A stretch of 12,207 nucleotides of DNA from JBPCOB01 sp051000715 (GTDB lineage Bacteria; Actinomycetota; Actinomycetes; JALYNC01): positions 1-12,207 of the forward strand of contig JBPCOB010000124.1 of the NCBI GenBank assembly GCA_051000715.1, given 5' to 3'. Position numbers and translations under genes: made by a program. Below are positions 1 through 7,077 of this stretch, one piece after another. The notes beneath the pieces were generated by a model that did no database searches, was not told where the DNA came from, and was given only the letters and a program-made list of their open reading frames with translations. Positions within the stretch are counted from its first letter, which is position 1, and the number at the start of each line of letters is the position of its first letter.

Positions 1-1
1 C

Positions 2-1225
2 CTGCCAGTTGACGACCCTCTGGCCGCGGTCGGCGAGCAGGCTGAGCACCCGATCGGGGTCGCGGACCGGCGCCGGCGGAAGGGAGGGCGCATCGTCGAG
101 GAGCGCAGCCACCGTCTCGTTCGCGTCCCGCTTGTTGGTGCCGATCACGCCGGTCGGTCCGCGCTTGATCCAGCCGGCCACGTACTCGCCCGGGACGACC
201 ATCCCGTCGCGCAGGACCCGACCCGCCGCGTTGGGAACGACCCCGGTCGGTTCGTCGAAGGGCAGCCCCGGCAGCGGTACGCCGCGATAGCCCACCGCGC
301 GGAGCACCATCTGCGCGTCGATCGTGGAGAACTGGCCGGTTCCGGTCGCGTTGCCGGCGGCGTCGAGCCGGGTGCGTTCCAGCCGCAGCCCGGTCACCCG
401 GTCCTTGCCGAGCACCTCGACCGGCCGGAGCAGAAAGCGCACGTGCACGCGCCGGGGGCGGCCGGCGGGGTTGCGCTCGGCCCAGCCCTGCAGCACCGCG
501 AAGTTGCGCCGCAGGATCGGCTCGGCGGCCAGCCTTTCCCGGCTTGCCTGGTCGAGCTCGAGCTCACGGGGGTCGACCAGCACGTCGGCGTTGGCGACCT
601 CCCCGAGCTCGCGGAGCTCCTGGGTGGTGAACTTCGCCTGGGCCGCGCTCCGCCGGCCGATCAGATGGATCTCCTCCACCCGGCTGCGGTCGAGCACCTG
701 GAGAACGCGGTCGGGAAGGTCCGTCGTACGCAGGTCGTCGGCAGATTTGGCGAGCATTCGGGTGACATCGATCGCCACGTTGCCCACGCCGACGACGGCC
801 ACGCTGCGGGCCTCCAGCGTGAAGCGGTCGACCGGGGCGTCGGGGTGGCCGCAGTACCACGCGACCATGTCGGTGGCCGAGAAGCTGCCCGGCAGGTCTT
901 CCCCCGGAATGCCCATCCGCCGGTCGACCGCGGCGCCGTTGGCGAAGATGATGGCGTCGTAGTGGCGGTGGAGGTCCTCGAGCGTGACCTTCGTACCCAC
1001 CTCGACGTTTCCGAGAAAGCGCACGGCCGGATCCTCGAGCACCTTCTGCAGCGCCGTGCTTATCGACTTGATCTTGGGATGGTCGGGGGCGACGCCGTAA
1101 CGGACCAGACCGTAGGGAGCCGGCAACCGGTCGAGTACGTCGACGACGACGTCCCGGTGCTGGATAAGCGCCGCGGTCGCGTACACACCGGCCGGGCCGG
1201 ACCCGATGACGGCCACTCGGAACAT
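2..1225 (-). CDS. fprA: FprA-like ferredoxin-NADP+ reductase (partial, C-terminus off the left edge)
   Basis: This flavoprotein would move electrons between NADP(H) and a ferredoxin, using FAD, in the cytoplasm. The ATG at 1225 opens with MFRVAVIGSGPAGVYA, the FAD-binding Rossmann loop. It is followed by LVRYGVAPDHPKIKSI, the NADP-binding GVGNVAIDVTRML, FTTQELREL, VLRAVGYRGVPLPGLPFD and GWIKRGPTGVIGTNKRDA, all hallmarks of the adrenodoxin-reductase/FprA family as in Mycobacterium. About 408 codons are present against roughly 450 in the family, so only the last 40 or so residues are missing at the window edge. It lies 59 bp after the stop of the formate dehydrogenase Fe-S subunit on the same strand, so it is probably co-transcribed. 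Its ribosome site is weak. The family assignment is firm. Coupling to formate oxidation is inferred from position only. Confidence 0.93.
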   Translation of the reverse strand, partial: MFRVAVIGSGPAGVYATAALIQHRDVVVDVLDRLPAPYGLVRYGVAPDHPKIKSISTALQKVLEDPAVRFLGNVEVGTKVTLEDLHRHYDAIIFANGAAVDRRMGIPGEDLPGSFSATDMVAWYCGHPDAPVDRFTLEARSVAVVGVGNVAIDVTRMLAKSADDLRTTDLPDRVLQVLDRSRVEEIHLIGRRSAAQAKFTTQELRELGEVANADVLVDPRELELDQASRERLAAEPILRRNFAVLQGWAERNPAGRPRRVHVRFLLRPVEVLGKDRVTGLRLERTRLDAAGNATGTGQFSTIDAQMVLRAVGYRGVPLPGLPFDEPTGVVPNAAGRVLRDGMVVPGEYVAGWIKRGPTGVIGTNKRDANETVAALLDDAPSLPPAPVRDPDRVLSLLADRGQRVVNWQ

Positions 1226-1284
1226 GGCTTCACTCTGGCACTCTCGGCGCGCTCGGCGTGGCGGGGCAAGCGGGAAAGGCGGCC

Positions 1285-2229
1285 TCAGCCGCCGGCCGGC
1301 AGGTTCTGCACGTGCTGGAAGCCGAACCGGCCCTTGATGCACAGGTGGCCGTGGGTGACGCTGTGATCCATCGGCGAGGTGACGTTGACGATCTGGTTGT
1401 GCTGGACATGGAGCTCGAGGTTGCAGCCGACGCCGCAGAACGAGCAGATCGTGGTGGTCACCGTCTCGTTCGCCTGGTCCCACTCGCCCGCCTCACGCAG
1501 CTCCTGCTCGCGAAGGGACTTCAGCGCCCCGGTCGGGCACACGCCGATGCAGTTGCCGCAGAACACGCAGGCCGAGTCGGGGAGCACGGCATCGAACTCG
1601 GTCGCGATGCGGGCGTCGAAGCCGCGTCCGGCCACCGCGATCGCGTAGGTGTTCTGGGCGTCGGTGCCGCATGCCTGGACGCACTTGTAGCACAGGATGC
1701 AGCGCCCGTAGTCGCGCACGTACAGGGTGTTGTCGACCTTCACCGGCTGGGCCACGGTCTCCGCGGTGCTGCCGTCGGTGGGATGGTGGTGACCCGCGCG
1801 CCGGAGATCCCGCTCGCCCTCGGCGGCCGGTGGCGCCGGCGGCCCGTAGCGGGTCGGGTCGACGCCGTACTCGTCCATCCACCGCGTCACGTCGGCACCG
1901 GTCTGGGACAGGTCCACGGACGAGGCGAGCAGCTCGAGCACCATCCGGCGGCTGAGCCGCACCCGCTCCGAGTCGGTGCGGACCTCGATGCCGGCCTCGA
2001 CGGTTCGGGCGCAGGAGGGCACCAGGGTGCGGGAGCCCTCGACCTCGACGACGCACACCCGGCAGGCGTTGACCGGCGTCAGATTCTCCGAGAAGCACAG
2101 GGTGGGGGTGTCCACGCCCTCGGCCCGAAGCGCGTCCAGGATGGTCGAACCCTCCGGGACCCGGACCGCCACCCCGTCGATGGTGATCTCCGTCAGTCGG
2201 CGGATCGTGCCGAGCAGCACCGTGGTCAC
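1285..2229 (-). CDS. Formate dehydrogenase iron-sulfur subunit carrying the detached MopB [4Fe-4S] domain
   Basis: This 314-aa electron-transfer subunit starts at a GTG that overlaps the preceding NuoEF stop (GTGA, 2226-2229), so the two genes are translationally coupled. Domains in order: a plant-type [2Fe-2S] fold (C45, C56, C59, C73); a stretch with no cysteine from 74 to 176; a two-[4Fe-4S] ferredoxin domain (C177, C180, C183, C187 and C221, C224, C227, C231); and at the C-terminus ICSFCGVGCN (C262, C265, C269) with LCIKG (C297, K299). That last module is normally the N-terminus of the molybdopterin catalytic domain, where the Lys relays electrons between cluster and Mo. Here it ends at RFGFQHVQ and the protein stops soon after. 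The rest of the catalytic domain is a separate gene (6035-4101). Compared with NuoG/FdsA-type proteins the His-Cys3 cluster is absent. The protein should dock both to the Mo subunit and to NuoEF. Confidence 0.93.
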   Translation of the reverse strand: MTTVLLGTIRRLTEITIDGVAVRVPEGSTILDALRAEGVDTPTLCFSENLTPVNACRVCVVEVEGSRTLVPSCARTVEAGIEVRTDSERVRLSRRMVLELLASSVDLSQTGADVTRWMDEYGVDPTRYGPPAPPAAEGERDLRRAGHHHPTDGSTAETVAQPVKVDNTLYVRDYGRCILCYKCVQACGTDAQNTYAIAVAGRGFDARIATEFDAVLPDSACVFCGNCIGVCPTGALKSLREQELREAGEWDQANETVTTTICSFCGVGCNLELHVQHNQIVNVTSPMDHSVTHGHLCIKGRFGFQHVQNLPAGG

Positions 2230-4085
2230 CGGTGCACCCTCTCATCCCCCGCCAGCAGGTTCAGTGCGATCGCCGACTGCACGGCGCTCGGAGCGGTATG
2301 TCCCAGGCCGCAGATTGAGGAGTCCCGCATCACGCTGGCCAGGTCGTCGAGCAGCGCCAGCTCCTGCTGCCGGGAGCCGATCTCAGCACCGCGGGACAGC
2401 CGGGCCAGCGCCTCCTCCTGCCGCACCGTGCCGACCCGGCACGGCACGCACTGTCCGCACGACTCGTCCCGGAAGAAGGCGGCGATCCGCCCCAGCGTGC
2501 CGGTCAGGTCCGCCGAGGAGTCGAACGCCATGATGACCCCCGAGCCGATCGAGGCGCCGATCTCGCGGGTGCCCGCCAAGGTGAGCGGTACGTCGAGCTG
2601 GTCCGGCAGAACGAAGCTGCCGGCGGCGCCGCCGAGCAGCACCGCCCGTAGCTCGCCGGTCGTCCCGCCGGCCAGCTCCAGCAGCTCGCGCAGGGTGGCT
2701 CCGAAGGGGACCTCGTAGACGCCGGGGCGCGCCACCGCGCCGGACAGGCAGAAGATCTTGGTGCCGGTGGAGTGCCCCGAGCCCACGCCGGCGAAGGCCG
2801 GACCGCCGTCGGCCAGGATGTCCAGCACGTTGTACAGCGTCTCGACGTTGTTGATCACCGTGGGCTTGCCGAAGAGCCCGACCTGGGACGGGAACGGCGG
2901 CTTGTTCCGGGGCTCGCCGCGGTAGCCCTCGAGGGAGTTCATCAGCGCGGTCTCTTCGCCGCAGATGTAGGCGCCGGCCCCCCGGCGCAGCTCGATGTCG
3001 AAGGCGAAGCCCTCACCCATCACGTCGGCGCCGAGCAGCCCTCGGTGTCCGGCCTGGGCGATGGCATTCTGCAACCGGCGGGTGGCCAGCGGGTACTCGC
3101 CGCGGATGTAGAGGTAACCGCGTTCACAGCCGGTGGCGTAGCCCGCGATCGTCATCGCCTCGAGCAGCGCGAAGGGGTCGTCCTCCATCAAGACCCGGTC
3201 CTTGAACGTGCCCGGCTCGGACTCGTCGGCGTTGCAGATCAGGTAGTGCGGCCGGACCGGCGCCTTGGCGACGCCGTCCCACTTCAGCCCCGTCGGGAAC
3301 GCTGCGCCTCCCCGCCCGGTCAGCTTCGAGTCGGTGACCTCCGCGATCACCCGGGCCGGACCGAGCCCGACCGCGCGACGCAGCGCCGCATAGCCCCCGT
3401 GCGCGCGGTAGGAGTCCAGGCTGTCCGGGTTGACCAGGCCGACTCGACGGAGCAGCCGCAGGCCGGCGGAGCGCGGGTCGGCTGTCTGCGGGGTGGACGA
3501 ACCGGGCGAAGGTGCGGCCAGCGCCCGGCCGCCACCAGGCCCGCTGGGCCCGCTGGGCCCGGCCAGCCCGGCCCGCACGCGCTCGGCCGTCGCCGGCGCC
3601 AGCGAGAAGTCCTCGGCACCGGCCAGCTGGAACATCACGGCGGGCGCCCGATCGCACAGTCCCAGGCAGGGACTGCGCACCCAGCTGATCGCCGTACCGG
3701 AGCCCTCCGGCCCGAGCGTCGCGGCCAGCTCACGGGCGATCGCGTCGCCACCCGCCAGTGCGCAAGCGATGTCGTCGCAGACGTGCGCCACCCGAGGCGC
3801 CCGCGGCTGCAGCGAGAACATCGCGTAGAAGGTGGCCACCCCGTAGGCCTCGGCCGGCGGCACGCCCAACCGCTGGCAGATGTGGTTCAGGGCCCCCGGG
3901 CTGATCCAGCCCATCTCGTCCTGTACGCCGTGCAGAGCCGGCAGCAGCATGGGCCGGAGCGCCCGAACCCGCGGGCCGTCCGGACGAGCGCGGCGCTGGT
4001 CGGTGTCGGTTGGCGGTCCGACCACGGCGTCCACGGCCGCCCGCTCCGCGGCGGAGGGCTCGGCCTCCATCAGCCGCAGGTCCAC
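2226..4085 (-). CDS. NuoE-NuoF fusion: NADH-binding flavoprotein (diaphorase) subunit of formate dehydrogenase
   Basis: This 619-aa subunit passes electrons from the Fe-S chain to NAD+ through FMN. Residues about 45-170 are a NuoE/FdsG thioredoxin-like [2Fe-2S] domain with C103, C108, C140 and C144. A Gly/Pro/Ser/Ala-rich linker covers about 174-205. Residues about 210-615 are NuoF/FdsB: FMN/NADH loops GRGGAAFPTGLKW (257-269) and RRGAGAYICGEETAL (368-381), then the [4Fe-4S] ligands C543, C546, C549 and C592 (SCGQCVPC and ICGLG). In the Rhodobacter-type FdsGBA enzyme these two domains are separate proteins; the fused order resembles HoxF of NAD-reducing hydrogenases. The GTG start at 4085 is 15 bases after the catalytic-subunit stop and has GGAG about ten bases upstream; an in-frame ATG five codons later is the alternative. 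The stop overlaps the next gene's start. Confidence 0.93.
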   Translation of the reverse strand: MDLRLMEAEPSAAERAAVDAVVGPPTDTDQRRARPDGPRVRALRPMLLPALHGVQDEMGWISPGALNHICQRLGVPPAEAYGVATFYAMFSLQPRAPRVAHVCDDIACALAGGDAIARELAATLGPEGSGTAISWVRSPCLGLCDRAPAVMFQLAGAEDFSLAPATAERVRAGLAGPSGPSGPGGGRALAAPSPGSSTPQTADPRSAGLRLLRRVGLVNPDSLDSYRAHGGYAALRRAVGLGPARVIAEVTDSKLTGRGGAAFPTGLKWDGVAKAPVRPHYLICNADESEPGTFKDRVLMEDDPFALLEAMTIAGYATGCERGYLYIRGEYPLATRRLQNAIAQAGHRGLLGADVMGEGFAFDIELRRGAGAYICGEETALMNSLEGYRGEPRNKPPFPSQVGLFGKPTVINNVETLYNVLDILADGGPAFAGVGSGHSTGTKIFCLSGAVARPGVYEVPFGATLRELLELAGGTTGELRAVLLGGAAGSFVLPDQLDVPLTLAGTREIGASIGSGVIMAFDSSADLTGTLGRIAAFFRDESCGQCVPCRVGTVRQEEALARLSRGAEIGSRQQELALLDDLASVMRDSSICGLGHTAPSAVQSAIALNLLAGDERVHR

Positions 4086-4100
4086 GGGCGCGCCGCTCCG

Positions 4101-6035
4101 CTACCGGCCGGCGGCGGCGGGCAGCAGGCCCCGGCCCACCGCAGCGTCGAGCTTGTCGATGCGGATCGCCGTCGCCTTGAACCCGGCGGTGCCGGACTTG
4201 GCGTCCCACTTGTCGCTGGTGAGGATGTTGGTGTCCACCTCCTCGGTGAAGTGCGGCGTGATGAACGCCAGTCCAGGCCGCAGCGAATCGTCGTAGCGCA
4301 CCGGGGCCTCCACTGAGCCCCGACGGGAGGTGATGCGGACCCGCTCGCCGTCGGCGATCCCCAGCCTGGACCCGTCCTCGGCGTCGATGCACAGCGCCTC
4401 GCGGCGCCGCATCGGCGAGGAGTAACCGCCGGACTGCACTCCGGTGTTGTAGGAGTCCAGCCGCCGGCCGGTGGTGAGCCGGATCGGGAACTCGTCGGTG
4501 AGCTCGTCGGCCGGCGCCTCGTGCTCGACCGGCGTAAAGGGCGCCGGTGCGCCGCGACGCTCCGGGTCGGACTCCCACAGCCGGTCGTGCAGCAGCGGGC
4601 TGCCTGGATGGTCATCGGCCGGGCACGGCCACTGCAGCCCACCCAGCTCGTCCAGCCGGCGGTAGCTCATCCCGCGGTGCCACTTCAGGGACAGCGAGCG
4701 CAGCTCGTCCCAGACCTGCTCCGCGCTGGGCTGGCCCCAGTCCTGACCGAGCCGGGCCGCGATGTCGCAGATGATGAGACTGTCCGGCCGAGCCTGGCCC
4801 GGCGGCTCTAGCGCCTTGCGGACCCGCTGCACCCGGCGCTCGCTGTTGGTGACCGTGCCCTCGTACTCGCACCAGTCAGCGGCGGCCGGGAGCACCACGT
4901 CGGCCAGGTCCGCCGTAGCGGTACGGAACATGTCCTGCACCACCAGGTGATCCAGTTCGGACAGCACCTTGCGTGCGTGGCCGACGTCGGCCTCCGATTC
5001 GGCCGGGTTCTCGCCGACGCAGTAGAGCGCGCGCAGCTCCCCGCGGTCCATCGCCTCGAACATCTGCGAAAGGTGCCAGCCGTACTCCGGCGAGATGGTG
5101 GCGCCCCAGGCCCGCTCGTACCTGCTCCGCGCCGCGTCGTCGGCGAGGTCGTAGCCGCCGGGCAGCGACTTCGGGATCGCTCCCATGTCGCCGCCGCCCT
5201 GCACGTTGTTCTGGCCACGCAGCGGAACGACACCCGAGCCGTAACGACCGACATGACCGGTCAGCAGCGCCAGGTTGATGAGGGCGAAGACGTAGTCCGC
5301 GGCGTTGTGGTGCTCGGTGATTCCCAGCGTCCAGCACAGCTGCGCCCGGTCGGCACGGGCATACGCGTGCGCGAGCTCACGGATCATGGTCGCCGGCACC
5401 TTGGTGACCTGCTCGGCGTACGCCAGCGTGTAGGGCTCGACGGTGGCCACGTACTCCTCGACGCCGGACGTCGCGCGCTCGATGAAGTCGCGGTTCTCCA
5501 GCCCGGCGGCGAGGATCTCCCGGCCCACGGCGTTGGCGAGCGCGATGTCGGTGCCGACGTCGAGCCCGAGCCAGCCGTCGGACCACTGGACCGAGGCCGT
5601 ACGCCGGGGGTCCACCGTGTAGAGCCGGGCACCGTTGCGGATACCGGCCAGGACATGGTGGAAGTAGATGGGGTGGGTGTCCCGGGCGTTCGACCCCCAC
5701 AGGACGATGAGGTCGGTGTCCTCAGCCTCCTGGTAGGAGCTGGTGCCGCCACCCGCCCCGAACACCGTCGTCAGACCGACGACGCTGGGAGCGTGTCAAG
5801 TGCGGTTACAGCTGTCGATGTTGTTGCTCGCCATCACCGCACGGGTGAACTTCTGGGCCATGTAGTTCATCTCGTTTGTGGCCTTGGAGCAGCTGAACAT
5901 GCCGAAGGCGTTGCCGGTATTGACTCGGAAGCCTTCGGCCGCGCGGTCCAGTGCCTCTGGCCACGACGCCGGGCGAAGCTCGCCGTTCTCCCGCACCATC
6001 GGCTCGGTCAGTCGGACGTGTCGGGGCTTGCGCAT
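4101..6035 (-). CDS. fdhA: Formate dehydrogenase catalytic subunit, Mo-bisPGD selenoprotein (UGA = Sec80)
   Basis: This 644-aa subunit oxidises formate to CO2 at a molybdenum (or tungsten) bis-MGD centre. An in-frame UGA at 5796-5798 interrupts the ORF. The family continues across it as SCNRT-U-HAPSVVGL, so UGA is selenocysteine 80 followed by the catalytic His81. The active-site Arg in PLRGQNNVQG is residue 273, which is 193 residues after Sec, the same distance as Sec140 to Arg333 in E. coli FdhF. A SECIS-like hairpin follows the UGA. The C-terminus carries the MopB dinucleotide-binding domain (RLTTGR to SGTAGFKATAIRI). The ATG at 6035 has an AAGAGGA ribosome site and an in-frame TGA five codons upstream, so the start is secure. 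The usual N-terminal [4Fe-4S] module is therefore missing; it is supplied by the gene at 2229-1285. A plain gene caller would split this gene in two (6035-5796 and 5765-4101). Confidence 0.95.
5766..5798 (-). promoter_or_regulatory. Sec UGA codon and SECIS hairpin of the formate dehydrogenase
   Basis: The mRNA has UGA (5798-5796), 18 nt, then a stem-loop: arm CGUCGUC (5784-5778), loop GGUCU (5777-5773), arm GACGACG (5772-5766). The stem is seven perfect base pairs. Both the GGUCU loop and the 18-nt distance from the UGA match the SelB-binding hairpin of E. coli fdhF as I recall it. The outer part of the stem is weaker: one G-G mismatch, then two more pairs. This recodes the stop to selenocysteine, provided the genome has selA, selB, selC and selD, which are not in this window. 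Confidence 0.9.
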
Positions 6036-6117
6036 GGCGATTCCTCTTCACCCGAAGACCAGGGTCTGCTAGGTAGCGAGCCTAACTAACGTCTCGCCGC
6101 CGGATGGACGCCCCGAG
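6036..6117 (-). promoter_or_regulatory. Intergenic region before fdhA, with fdhA ribosome site and an imperfect DtxR/IdeR-like sequence
   Basis: These 82 bases separate the nitrilase stop from the fdhA start. AAGAGGA (6048-6042) lies six bases before the ATG and is a good ribosome site. At 6069-6090 the minus strand reads TTAGTTAGGCT, five bases, then CCTAG. This recalls the iron-repressor consensus TTAGGTTAGGCTAACCTAA, but with one base missing in the left half and extra spacing. The same stretch is the most AT-rich part of the gap and could hold a -10 element for an internal fdhA promoter. No convincing terminator hairpin with a T-run is visible, so read-through from the nitrilase gene is likely. 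The ribosome site is clear; the operator is weak. Confidence 0.3.
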
Positions 6118-7056
6118 TCACGGGTCGAAGACGGCCGCCTCGAGCCGGCGGCGGTTAACTCGTACCTCGAAGACATCGGGGCGGCTGTAGTGGCCTGTCG
6201 GGTCGAAGTTCTGCCGCTCGCGCCTGACCGCGGCCGGGTCGATGTCAGCCACCACGAGCCGCTCTTCACCAACCACGGGCTCGACCAGCCACTCCCCGGA
6301 CGGTCCGGCGACGGCAGAGCCCCCGTCGTAGTAGTCGCGCTCGGCAGCCTGCTCCAGCAGCTCGTACAGCGGGAAGTCGACTGGGACATCGTCGAAGCGG
6401 AGCAGTCCGCAGGCCGCCAGGGAGAACACCCGGCCTTCCAGCGCGATGAAGCGGGTGAGGTCGCGGGTGTGCCGGGGTGAGCCGGGCCAGACGCTGACGT
6501 GCAGGTCCTCGCCGCCGGCGTAGAGGGCGTGACGCGCCTGCGGCATCCAGTTCTCCCAGCAGTTCAGCCCACCCACCCGCATGTCGCCGAGGCTGTGCAC
6601 CCGAAGCCCGTGGCCGTCGCCGGCGCCCCACACCAGCCGCTCCTCGTACGTCGGCATGAGCTTGCGGTGACTGCTGACGACGCCGCGCGCCGGGTCGATT
6701 GCGACGAGCGTGCAGTAGACCGTGCCGCGGGCGGGCCCGGCACCGCGTTCGGTGATGCCCAGGTAGGTGAAGACCCCGAGGTCGCTGGCGGCTTCGGTTA
6801 TCAGCCGCAGCTCTGGACCGTCGAGCTCGATCGCGGCCTCGAGGTAGGCGGCGTACGCGGCCTTCTGCTGTGCCGAGTTGAAGTGGGCGCCGTCGGTGCG
6901 TTCCACCCAGAAGGGGTAGCCGGACAGGAAAGTCTCCGGAAAGGCGAGCAGCGCCACGCCCTGCTGCGCCGCCTCGGTGAGAAGAGCCAGGGCCTTCTTC
7001 GTGGTGGCGTCCTTGTCCAGCCACACGGAACTGGCCTGTGCCGCGGCGACTCGCAT
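6118..7056 (-). CDS. Nitrilase (carbon-nitrogen hydrolase family)
   Basis: This 312-aa cytoplasmic hydrolase converts a nitrile to a carboxylic acid and ammonia. The catalytic triad is visible: E41 in FPETFLSGYPFW, K132 in SSHRKLMPTYEERLVWG (with the supporting E139), and nucleophile C166 in GGLNCWENWMPQ. The C166 context and the YPFW and HRKLMPTYEER signatures point to true nitrilases or the cyanide-dihydratase branch rather than amidases. Length is normal, slightly short at the C-terminus. The ATG at 7056 has a strong GGGAGGGAG ribosome site eight bases upstream and follows the selenoprotein stop by 21 bases, so it shares that operon. The substrate cannot be read from sequence. If it were HCN, the product formate would be the substrate of the next gene, but aromatic or aliphatic nitriles are equally possible. 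Confidence 0.92.
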   Translation of the reverse strand: MRVAAAQASSVWLDKDATTKKALALLTEAAQQGVALLAFPETFLSGYPFWVERTDGAHFNSAQQKAAYAAYLEAAIELDGPELRLITEAASDLGVFTYLGITERGAGPARGTVYCTLVAIDPARGVVSSHRKLMPTYEERLVWGAGDGHGLRVHSLGDMRVGGLNCWENWMPQARHALYAGGEDLHVSVWPGSPRHTRDLTRFIALEGRVFSLAACGLLRFDDVPVDFPLYELLEQAAERDYYDGGSAVAGPSGEWLVEPVVGEERLVVADIDPAAVRRERQNFDPTGHYSRPDVFEVRVNRRRLEAAVFDP

Positions 7057-7077
7057 CCGAGCGCTCCCTCCCTTCGG

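Noticed and set aside
1258..2718. 486-codon plus-strand open frame opposite the formate dehydrogenase Fe-S and NuoEF genes
   Set aside because: It is a shadow of clearly recognisable minus-strand genes and shows no protein family features.
3536..3576. Repeated GGGCCCGCT units as a repeat element
   Set aside because: They encode the Gly/Pro/Ser linker between the NuoE and NuoF domains and are explained by low-complexity coding sequence.
2772..4316. 514-codon plus-strand open frame opposite NuoEF
   Set aside because: Same reason: an antisense frame with His/Arg/Gly-rich low-complexity translation.
5796..5798. UGA as a true stop, making two truncated formate dehydrogenase genes
   Set aside because: Family homology continues directly across the codon, it is the known Sec position, and a SECIS-type hairpin follows.
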